From CAVQCJ01 sp963849365 (GTDB lineage Bacteria > Actinomycetota > Actinomycetes > Prado026), in assembly GCA_963849365.1 (NCBI GenBank), contig CAWKHA010000001.1, positions 310,001-374,000 on the forward strand: DNA of 64,000 nucleotides. Direction: 5' to 3'. The position numbers and the translations under genes are program-made. The notes under the pieces were generated by a model. It searched no databases. It saw nothing but the letters and a program-made list of their open reading frames with translations, and was not told the origin of the DNA. Positions 58,491 to 64,000 of the stretch are shown piece after piece (position 1 is the stretch's first letter; each line of letters opens with the position of its first letter).

Positions 58491-58578
58491 TTCGCCAAAC
58501 GTTCACACGGGGCCCGACGCCGGGCCACCCTGCTCGGGGCCCCGCAAGGCGAACATCTGGCCAGGGTCAGGTGAACGG
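58491..58578 (+). promoter_or_regulatory. Possible structured 5' leader (pseudoknot-capable) of the secreted protein gene
   Basis: GTTCGCC (58491-58497) pairs with GGCGAAC (58549-58555); CGGGGCCC (58509-58516) with GGGCCCCG (58538-58545); and CGTTCAC (58501-58507), lying inside the first stem, with GTGAACG (58572-58578) outside it. This matches no riboswitch class I recognise. It could also be a promoter region between divergent genes with chance pairing. Confidence 0.3.
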
Positions 58579-58660
58579 GCGGACAGCACGACGCGGACGG
58601 CTCTGGACTACAGGCAAGCCGGACCCGGTCGATCCACTCGGGAAAGGAAGGAGGTGCAGC

Positions 58661-59251
58661 ATGCGGTCGAACCGGTGCCGCGAGAGCATCCTCGGCACCG
58701 TGGCGTTCGCCATGGTGGCGCTGCTTGCCGTGACGCCCGGGAGCTCGGCCGCGGCCGGCTCGACGGCCCGGCTCGGCACCACCGACCACGGCTGCCGCGC
58801 CGGCCGCGACCACGATGACCGTGAGCGGCAGGCCGCTCCAGTCGCCGTGGCGTCGAGCCCGACGCGTGCCGCCGGTGCGATGGTGTCAGCGGACATCGGC
58901 TACGTAACCTTCGGGCAGCGCCTGCGCCGCCTGCACACGCCACGGGCCGGGTACGTGCTCGAGCTGCGCCTCGACGTCATTGCCGCGGCTGGCACCCACG
59001 ACCCGGACTTGCGGCTCGACGTCGACGGTGCGCGGCTGCTGTCCTGCGCACGGTACGACCTCACCCCAGGGCGGGTGGCCCACCTGACCCTGACGGTGTG
59101 GGTATCCCGTTCCATGGGGGGCTCGAGGCTCCGGGTGACCGCAACCGTTCGGGTGCGCGCGCACCCGCAGACAGCAGTGTTGGCGTTCCGCAAGACCTAC
59201 TCGGTGCCGGTGCGCGTCTGCAACCCCCGCGGGGCGCACGGGTGCGGGTGA
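58661..59251 (+). CDS. Secreted protein of unknown function
   Basis: A 196-residue protein. The signal peptide (LGTVAFAMVALLAVTPGSSAAAG) is followed by a short linker and a beta-rich domain (DIGYVTFGQRL, RAGYVLELRLDVI, HLTLTVWVS, SRLRVTATVRV) with four cysteines in the mature part. ATG 58661 has a very good AAGGAGG site. I do not recognise the family. A strong hairpin follows the gene. Confidence 0.8.
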   Translation: MRSNRCRESILGTVAFAMVALLAVTPGSSAAAGSTARLGTTDHGCRAGRDHDDRERQAAPVAVASSPTRAAGAMVSADIGYVTFGQRLRRLHTPRAGYVLELRLDVIAAAGTHDPDLRLDVDGARLLSCARYDLTPGRVAHLTLTVWVSRSMGGSRLRVTATVRVRAHPQTAVLAFRKTYSVPVRVCNPRGAHGCG

Positions 59252-59292
59252 AGCCCGACCTCGGACCTCGGGCGATCACGTAGCGACGAGCC

Positions 59293-59341
59293 CGCGGACC
59301 CTGGCCGCGTCACCGGGGCAGGCCATCGGCCAGGGTCCGCG
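59293..59341. terminator. Bidirectional terminator between convergent genes
   Basis: Perfect 14-bp arms CGCGGACCCTGGCC (59293-59306) and its complement (59328-59341) around a 21-base loop, between the + gene ending at 59251 and the - gene ending at 59463. Confidence 0.8.
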
Positions 59342-59462
59342 CGGGGGCCGCGCGGGAAGCCCACCAGCCGGAGGGTGGCGGACAGACAACGACCCCAGAC
59401 CGACGACGCTAGGCGTCCACGTCGAGGACCGACAGGCATCAGCTGCAAAGTTCACGGCGGGT

Positions 59463-59741
59463 TCACGGCGCGGCCTTGTGCTCCCCGCTTGCGCCGTCAT
59501 CCCGTACTGGACGCGACTCGGGCAGCAGATACGTGTAGATCGGCAGCCAGTCCCCGTCCACTTCGGTTCTTCTGCGCTCGGCATGGACTTGGACCCAGAT
59601 GTCTGGGCCGTCGGTCGGCCAGCCGACCGGCGGGGGCAACAGCACCATCGGGCCGAGCTCGAGCTGCTCGTCCGGGTACTCGATGATGTAGCGCCCTTGG
59701 TACGGCCCGGTCCCGTTGATGAAGATCGCTTCCTCACGCAT
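59463..59741 (-). CDS. Small hypothetical protein
   Basis: A 92-residue acidic protein (MREEAIFINGTGPYQGRYII, then PDEQLELGPMVLLPPPVGWP and IYTYLLPESRPVRDD). It has no signal or membrane segment. The AT content of its codons is higher than its neighbours. The ribosome site is weak. I do not recognise it; it is kept because it encodes compact, non-repetitive protein and lies between clear signals. Confidence 0.55.
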   Translation of the reverse strand: MREEAIFINGTGPYQGRYIIEYPDEQLELGPMVLLPPPVGWPTDGPDIWVQVHAERRRTEVDGDWLPIYTYLLPESRPVRDDGASGEHKAAP

Positions 59742-59854
59742 GGCCGAACCGTGTCCGCGCGGCCTGGACAGTGCAAGCGAACTTCCGGCTCCGTCCGGGT
59801 GAACGCCGTCCCCCACGAGGGCGACGGCCCGGTGACACCGAGTGCCTGACGCGG

Positions 59855-59926
59855 TGGGCGATACTGGGTTCGAACCAGTGACCTCCTCGGTGTGAACGAG
59901 GCGCTCTACCACTGAGCCAATCGCCC
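59855..59926 (-). tRNA. tRNA-Val (anticodon CAC)
   Basis: A 72-base cloverleaf on the minus strand: acceptor GGGCGAT/ATCGCCC, anticodon arm CCTCG-TTCACAC-CGAGG, T-loop TTCGAAC. CCA is not encoded. It reads GUG. Confidence 0.95.
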
Positions 59927-60022
59927 TGGGCCCGCCGCTCGTGCGGGCGCCAAACGATACCCCAGCCGCTGTGCGCGGGCTCACACCCGCAGCGTCCGGT
60001 GCGGCCGTCCGGCGAGGTGACA

Positions 60023-60499
60023 ATGGAGAAGCGGCATCTCCTGCCGCCTTCCCTGTTCCGCCGATCCGAGAGTCCAGCCGTGTCGCGCCCCGCCTCCACC
60101 GTGTCCCGCTCCGTCGAGCTGCAGCTCGTCACCTCCGGCAGCCCCGTGCCCGTCTGCGCCGACCTGTCCTACGACCCCGCCGACCCGTTCGCCGTCGCTG
60201 TCTCGTTGCGCGCCGAGGGTTCGCCGGCCGTCGACTGGGTGGTCGCCAGGGACCTGCTCGCGGACGGCCTCACCGCACCGGCCGGAGAGGGTGACGTCGG
60301 CGTCTGGCCTTCCACCTCACGCGGCGCCGCCGTCGTCTGCCTGTCGCTCTGCTCGCCCGACGGCCAGGCCCTGCTCTTCGGCGCACACGCGGACGTCTCG
60401 GAGTTCCTGGAGCGGACGTTCGCCGAGGTCCCGGCGGGCGGCGAGGCCGAGATGATCGACATGGACGCGCTCGTCGACCACCTGCTCGGGCGCTCCTGA
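60023..60499 (+). CDS. ssgB: SsgA/SsgB-family sporulation and cell-division regulator
   Basis: A 158-residue SALP protein with the SsgB landmarks: VELQLVTSGSPVPVCADLSY, DPADPFAVAVSLRAEG, VDWVVARDLLADGL, GDVGVWPS and VVCLSLCSPDGQALL. SsgB recruits FtsZ to division sites in streptomycetes, and SALPs occur only in morphologically complex actinomycetes. ATG 60023 has GAGG six bases upstream; the first 25 residues are extra compared with Streptomyces SsgB, so a downstream start is possible. The gene ends two bases from convergent pabC. Confidence 0.93.
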   Translation: MEKRHLLPPSLFRRSESPAVSRPASTVSRSVELQLVTSGSPVPVCADLSYDPADPFAVAVSLRAEGSPAVDWVVARDLLADGLTAPAGEGDVGVWPSTSRGAAVVCLSLCSPDGQALLFGAHADVSEFLERTFAEVPAGGEAEMIDMDALVDHLLGRS

Positions 60500-60500
60500 C

Positions 60501-61322
60501 TCAAGGGTCAGGCTGCTCGGCGCTGCGCTTGGCGAACTCGGCCGCGGCCACGCCAGTGACCGGCCCGGGTGCCGCGTAGCCCCGGCCGTCGACGGCGCGC
60601 ACGGGCTGGATGTCCCGCGTCGACGAGGTCACGAAGACCTCCTCCGCCTCCGCCAGGGCAGCCAGCGGCGCCTGCACCTCCTCCGCCCCGCACCACTCGA
60701 CGACCAGGCTCCTGGTCACCCCCGCCAGGCAGCCCGTCGACAGCGCCGGCGTCACCAGCCGGCCATCCTGAACCCAGAACACGTTCGAGCCGGTGCCCTC
60801 GCAGACGTACCCACGGGTGTCGGCGAACAGCGCTTCGTCGGCCCCGCGCTCGCGGGCCCAGGCCAGCGCCACGACGTTCTCGGCGTACGACGTCGTCTTG
60901 GCGCCGGACACGGCCGAGCGCTCGTTGCGGACCCAGGGCACCGTCGCCAGGACCGCTGCGCCGTCGAGGTGCCGCGCCGGACCGGTGACCATCAGAACCG
61001 TCGGGCCGCTGTCGCCCCGCTCCGTTCCCGGCGGCCCGTCGCCGCCGGTCAGCGTGATCCGCAGCCGCCCGACCTCGCCCGGCTCGTGCGCAGCGATCAG
61101 CTCGGCAGCGGCGGCCCGCAGCTCGTCGTCGGGCGGTGCGGTCAGCCCCAGCCGAGCCGCCGAGCCGTGCAACCGCGTCAGGTGCCGCCCCAACGCGAAC
61201 GGGACCCCGTCGACAACCTTCATGGTCTCGAAGACTCCGTCGCCCACGGTCAGCCCGTGGTCGCGCACGGAGATCCGCGCGCTGTCCGCGTCCTGGACCG
61301 ATCCGTCCAGCCAGACCTTCAC
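60501..61322 (-). CDS. pabC: Aminodeoxychorismate lyase (PLP fold type IV)
   Basis: A 273-residue class IV aminotransferase-fold enzyme: SVRDHGLTVGDGVFET, KTTSYAENVVALAWARERGADE with the PLP Lys, and CEGTGSNVFWVQDGRLVTP. Next to pabB it should release pyruvate from aminodeoxychorismate to give p-aminobenzoate for folate. A branched-chain or D-amino-acid aminotransferase is less likely given the context. The start is GTG 61322. Confidence 0.9.
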   Translation of the reverse strand: MKVWLDGSVQDADSARISVRDHGLTVGDGVFETMKVVDGVPFALGRHLTRLHGSAARLGLTAPPDDELRAAAAELIAAHEPGEVGRLRITLTGGDGPPGTERGDSGPTVLMVTGPARHLDGAAVLATVPWVRNERSAVSGAKTTSYAENVVALAWARERGADEALFADTRGYVCEGTGSNVFWVQDGRLVTPALSTGCLAGVTRSLVVEWCGAEEVQAPLAALAEAEEVFVTSSTRDIQPVRAVDGRGYAAPGPVTGVAAAEFAKRSAEQPDP

Positions 61323-61335
61323 CGCTGGTGCCCTC

Positions 61336-62406
61336 TCAACCCATCGACTCCTTCGCTGCGACGGACAGCAGTCGCGACGCCTTCAGCTGCGTCTCCACCC
61401 ACTCACCGTACGGGTCCGACCCCCAGGTGATCCCTGCTCCCGTGCCGAAGCGCAGCGAGCCGCCACCGCCCGCGTCGTCGGCGTCGTCGGTGTCTTCGGC
61501 CCAGAACGTGCGGATGGCGACGGCCAGCTCGCCGCTGCGGCTGTCCGCGTCCACCCAGCCCACCGCACCGCAGTAGACGCCCCTGGGTGCGGGCTCGAGG
61601 CGGTCGATGATCCGCAGCGCGCTCGACTTGGGGGCGCCCGTGACACTGCCCGGCGGGAACGCGGCCTCGAACAGCTCGGGCCACCCGGCGCCCGGAAGCA
61701 GCTCGCCGCGGACCGTCGAGACCAGGTGTACGAGGCCGGGATGCTGTTCCACCGCCAGCAGGCTCGGCACGCTGACCGTCCCCGGCCGGCACACCCGGGA
61801 CAGGTCGTTGCGGACCAGGTCGACGATCATGACGTTCTCGGCCTCGTCCTTGGGCAGGAGGTCCGCCTCGGTCCGCCCGGTGCCCTTGATCGGGCCGGAC
61901 TCCACCGTCGTGCCGCCCGGGCCGGTACGGCGCAGGAACAGCTCGGGGGACGCAGTCGCCACGTGGACCCCGTGGTCGGGCAGCCGGATGAACCCTCCGT
62001 ACGGCGCGGGGTTGCCGACCGCCAGCAGCCGCGCCAGGCCGGCCACATCGGCATGCGTCGGGAGCGGTGCGGTCAGGACCCGGCAAAGGTTCGCCTGGTA
62101 GACGTCGCCGAGTGCGATCGCCGCCCGGATCTCCTGCACGCCACTGACGTACTCCGCCTCGTCCATGGAGGAACGCCACGATCCCTCCGGGACGCCGGGC
62201 CAGCACGCGGCCGGCAGCGGACCCCGCTCGACCCGGCCGAACCGGGCTGCCGTCAGCTGTCCCTCGTAGGACAGCGCGACGGCCCACCAGCCGCCGACGT
62301 CGAGCGCGGCCGGGTCGTCGGTGACCTCGAGAAGATCCGTCGCCAGCCGCCCGGCGAACCAGGCCGCTGGGGCGCCCGGCACCGTCGCCGCGCCGTCCTC
62401 GGTCAC
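61336..62406 (-). CDS. pabB: Aminodeoxychorismate synthase component I
   Basis: A 356-residue chorismate-binding enzyme, without the N-terminal 100 or so residues of longer PabB/TrpE. Motifs: IRAAIALGDVYQANLCRVL, PIKGTGRTEADL (where ADC synthases carry the catalytic Lys), NVMIVDLVRNDLSRVC, FPPGSVTGAPKSSALRII and GAVGWVDADSRSGELAVAIRT. It aminates chorismate with the PabA glutaminase (not in the window). It lies 13 bases upstream of pabC. The start is GTG 62406. Confidence 0.93.
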   Translation of the reverse strand: MTEDGAATVPGAPAAWFAGRLATDLLEVTDDPAALDVGGWWAVALSYEGQLTAARFGRVERGPLPAACWPGVPEGSWRSSMDEAEYVSGVQEIRAAIALGDVYQANLCRVLTAPLPTHADVAGLARLLAVGNPAPYGGFIRLPDHGVHVATASPELFLRRTGPGGTTVESGPIKGTGRTEADLLPKDEAENVMIVDLVRNDLSRVCRPGTVSVPSLLAVEQHPGLVHLVSTVRGELLPGAGWPELFEAAFPPGSVTGAPKSSALRIIDRLEPAPRGVYCGAVGWVDADSRSGELAVAIRTFWAEDTDDADDAGGGGSLRFGTGAGITWGSDPYGEWVETQLKASRLLSVAAKESMG

Positions 62407-62522
62407 GGCCCGATCATGCCGTGCGGCGGCTCCGGACGGGCGCGCCGGCGGCCCCGCGACCTTTTGAAGCCGATCGAGCCCATCGAGTATGGTTGGCGCT
62501 CGCCCGGGGGTCGCTCGGGCAT

Positions 62523-62595
62523 GCGGACGTAGCGCAGCTGGTAGCGCATCACCTTGCCAAGGTGAGGGTCGCGGGTTCGAATCCCGTCGTCCGCT
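62523..62595 (+). tRNA. tRNA-Gly (anticodon GCC)
   Basis: A 73-base cloverleaf: acceptor GCGGACG/CGTCCGC, anticodon arm TCACC-TTGCCAA-GGTGA, T-loop TTCGAAT. No encoded CCA. First of a Gly-Cys-Val cluster. Confidence 0.97.
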
Positions 62596-62627
62596 CGGAG
62601 AGGTCTCGCACGCTAGGGCCTTGTTCC

Positions 62628-62698
62628 GGTGGAGTGGCCGAGAGGCGAGGCAACGGCCTGCAAAGCCGTGTACACGGGTTCAAATCCCGTCTCCACCT
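62628..62698 (+). tRNA. tRNA-Cys (anticodon GCA)
   Basis: A 71-base cloverleaf: acceptor GGTGGAG/CTCCACC, anticodon arm ACGGC-CTGCAAA-GCCGT, T-loop TTCAAAT. No encoded CCA. Confidence 0.97.
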
Positions 62699-62722
62699 CG
62701 TACGTCCGAACGGCTCGACTCT

Positions 62723-62797
62723 GGGCGATTGGCGCAGTCTGGCTAGCGCGCTTCCTTGACACGGAAGAGGTCACAGGTTCAAGTCCTGTATCGCCCA
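62723..62797 (+). tRNA. tRNA-Val (anticodon GAC)
   Basis: A 75-base cloverleaf: acceptor GGGCGAT/ATCGCCC, anticodon arm CTTCC-TTGACAC-GGAAG, T-loop TTCAAGT. Unlike the other tRNAs here, CCA follows in the DNA (62798-62800). The 3' end is duplicated just downstream. Confidence 0.97.
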
Positions 62798-62818
62798 CCA
62801 ATGTGTATCGCCCACCAA
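62787..62818 (+). repeat. Tandem duplication of the tRNA-Val 3' end
   Basis: The 15 bases TGTATCGCCCACCAA at 62787-62801 recur at 62804-62818 (period 17). tRNA 3' ends are common integrase attachment sites, but no integrase is in the window. Confidence 0.85.
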
Positions 62819-62964
62819 GATCACTCAGCGGCCCGGGGAGAACTTCCTCACGAGGGTTCCCGTGGATGTGCTTGCGCCAGCGCGGACCTGAGGCCTTTCG
62901 CCTCTACGGCGGGGGGCCGGGCGAACGTTCCGATGGGAGCGACGCCGGCCGGCAGGAGGACGCC

Positions 62965-63258
62965 ATGAGACGAGCATGGGCGACGCTCGACGCCACGCCT
63001 GATCCCCACTCGAACCTGCGGGTCGTCGACGCCGGCACCGCCGGGCCGCCGCCCTCCGGTGCGACCCGATCCAGAGCGCCGCGCACCGATGAGCCCGGCT
63101 GGTCGGTGGTCGATACGAACGGCGACCTGCGAGGTCAGGCGCACGACCGAGCCGGGGCTGTCCGCCTCATGAGCCGGCTGGCCCTGAAGGCGCACGGCGA
63201 GCTACCGCTCCGGGTGACCGATCCGCAAGGACAACCTACCGGCGACCGACTCGCGTAG
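62965..63258 (+). CDS. Small hypothetical protein
   Basis: A 97-residue protein. The first half is polar and probably disordered; the second half (GWSVVDTNGDLRGQAHDRAG, then AVRLMSRLALKAHGELPLRV and TDPQGQPTGDR) has the strand-helix-strand look of DUF2188-like small domains, a weak resemblance only. ATG 62965 has a strong AGGAGG site. It lies after the tRNA cluster and upstream of kynA. Confidence 0.65.
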   Translation: MRRAWATLDATPDPHSNLRVVDAGTAGPPPSGATRSRAPRTDEPGWSVVDTNGDLRGQAHDRAGAVRLMSRLALKAHGELPLRVTDPQGQPTGDRLA

Positions 63259-63343
63259 CTCCTGGTCAGCGCACCCGTCGAGATCGGCCGAGCGGCGCTC
63301 GTTCGTGCAGTCGGAGCATGTCTCCCCTTCCCGGTGGCTTGTG

Positions 63344-63357
63344 TACCAGTGTTGGTA
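63344..63357. promoter_or_regulatory. Possible operator palindrome upstream of kynA
   Basis: TACCA-GTGT-TGGTA lies 107 bases before the kynA ATG. Its size and place suit a dimeric repressor site, but 5-bp arms could arise by chance. Confidence 0.3.
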
Positions 63358-63464
63358 TCAGAGCCGCACTACCGGCAGGTGAAGTGGTGTGCAGTACGCC
63401 GCAGCCCGCGGCGACATCCGTCGATCTAGGCTGCAGGCACGACCCCGGACGCCGAGGAGCAGTC

Positions 63465-64000
63465 ATGGACGAGGCTGAGAACACCCGTCCAATCGAAGAC
63501 GGGATGGTCAAGGACTTTCGCGTCGACCTCTCGTACGGCGAGTATCTGCACCTGGACGAGCTGCTCGGGGCCCAGCAGCTGCTCAGCCGGCCGCCGCACC
63601 ACGACGAGCTGCTGTTCGTGATCCAGCACCAGACGTCCGAGCTGTGGCTCAAGCTGGTGCTGCACGAGCTGCGGTTCGTGGTGCGCACTCTCGCCGAGGA
63701 CGACATGCGCCGCGCTCTCAAGGGGCTCGCGAGGGTCAAGCACATCCAACGGACGCTCACCGAGCAGTGGTCGGTGCTCGCAACGCTGACGCCCACCGAG
63801 TACGCCGAGTTCCGCCGGTTCCTCGGCACGTCGTCGGGCTTCCAGTCGTACCAGTACCGCGCAGTCGAGTTCCTGCTGGGCAACAAGGACGCCGGAATGC
63901 TAGAGGTGTTCGCCCATGACGACAGCGCCCGCGCCATGCTGACCGAGCTGCTCGAACGTCCGAGCCTGTACGACGAGTTCGTGCGCTACCTCGCGCGCCG
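63465..64000 (+). CDS. kynA: Tryptophan 2,3-dioxygenase (partial, 3' end beyond window)
   Basis: The first 178 residues of a heme dioxygenase that opens the indole ring of tryptophan to N-formylkynurenine. Signatures: LSYGEYLHLDELLGAQQLLS, HDELLFVIQHQTSELWLKLV (active-site His and substrate contacts), and FRRFLGTSSGFQSYQYRAVE (Arg and Ser contacts). ATG 63465 has GAGGAG six bases upstream. The reading frame is open to the window end, so the C-terminal heme-ligand His is not seen. Confidence 0.95.
   Translation, partial: MDEAENTRPIEDGMVKDFRVDLSYGEYLHLDELLGAQQLLSRPPHHDELLFVIQHQTSELWLKLVLHELRFVVRTLAEDDMRRALKGLARVKHIQRTLTEQWSVLATLTPTEYAEFRRFLGTSSGFQSYQYRAVEFLLGNKDAGMLEVFAHDDSARAMLTELLERPSLYDEFVRYLAR

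Noticed and set aside
63266..63937. A 223-codon minus-strand frame
   Set aside because: It is antisense to the clear kynA gene and has Ser/Arg-rich low-complexity sequence.

Overview
The window is about 70% GC, uses many GTG starts with short overlapping gene junctions, and carries an SsgA/SsgB-type protein, a PIM-type phosphoinositide lipid cluster and the gene order thrS-HIT-pgsA-patA-pimA ... pdxS-pdxT-yebC-ruvCAB-yajC-secD-secF-apt-rel-hisS-aspS-rarA-alaS-ruvX-mltG-aroE. That backbone is typical of the chromosome of Actinomycetota. The type IV pilus genes and the SsgB homologue point to a morphologically complex, probably surface-motile or adhesive genus (Kineosporia, Geodermatophilus, Motilibacter or Frankia-like); this placement is an inference from gene content only.

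Bases 1-21,815 form a surface-structure island, all on the minus strand. Read in transcription order it holds a Roadblock/LC7 protein, a DUF4388 protein, a small GTPase and a 95-residue protein. A polysaccharide set follows: a Wzx-like flippase, a GT2 glycosyltransferase, an unusual membrane-domain/GT4 fusion, and a Wzy/O-antigen-ligase-like polymerase whose stop overlaps the start of pilB. After these come pilT, pilC, two major-type pilins, three large minor pilins, the prepilin peptidase, and pilM-pilN-pilO (pilO is cut by the window edge). The first pilin has a 5' leader carrying the hallmarks of a class I cyclic-di-GMP (GEMM) riboswitch, with a perfect 7-5-7 palindrome at its 5' edge.

Bases 21,939-57,834 are mostly the conserved actinobacterial backbone: shikimate dehydrogenase, the murein transglycosylase MltG, RuvX, the alanyl-, aspartyl-, histidyl- and threonyl-tRNA synthetases, RarA, the stringent-response enzyme Rel, Apt, SecDF-YajC, RuvABC, YebC, PdxST and the phosphatidylinositol mannoside genes. 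Departures from the usual order are a + strand EF-G-like gene between pgsA and the HIT gene, a + strand secreted repeat protein between yebC and ruvC, and a one-base frameshift in pdxS.

Bases 56,611-64,000 are more mixed: a secreted sorbosone-dehydrogenase-like protein, a cyclic-nucleotide-binding domain protein, small secreted or unknown proteins, four tRNAs (one Val on the minus strand, then Gly-Cys-Val), ssgB, the p-aminobenzoate genes pabC-pabB and the 5' end of kynA.

Two families of long palindromic intergenic elements, each present twice, lie close behind gene ends (family A at 11,255 and 47,152; family B at 28,505 and 53,937). Their arms are conserved and their loops differ. They look like genome-wide repeats acting as terminators or small mobile palindromes.
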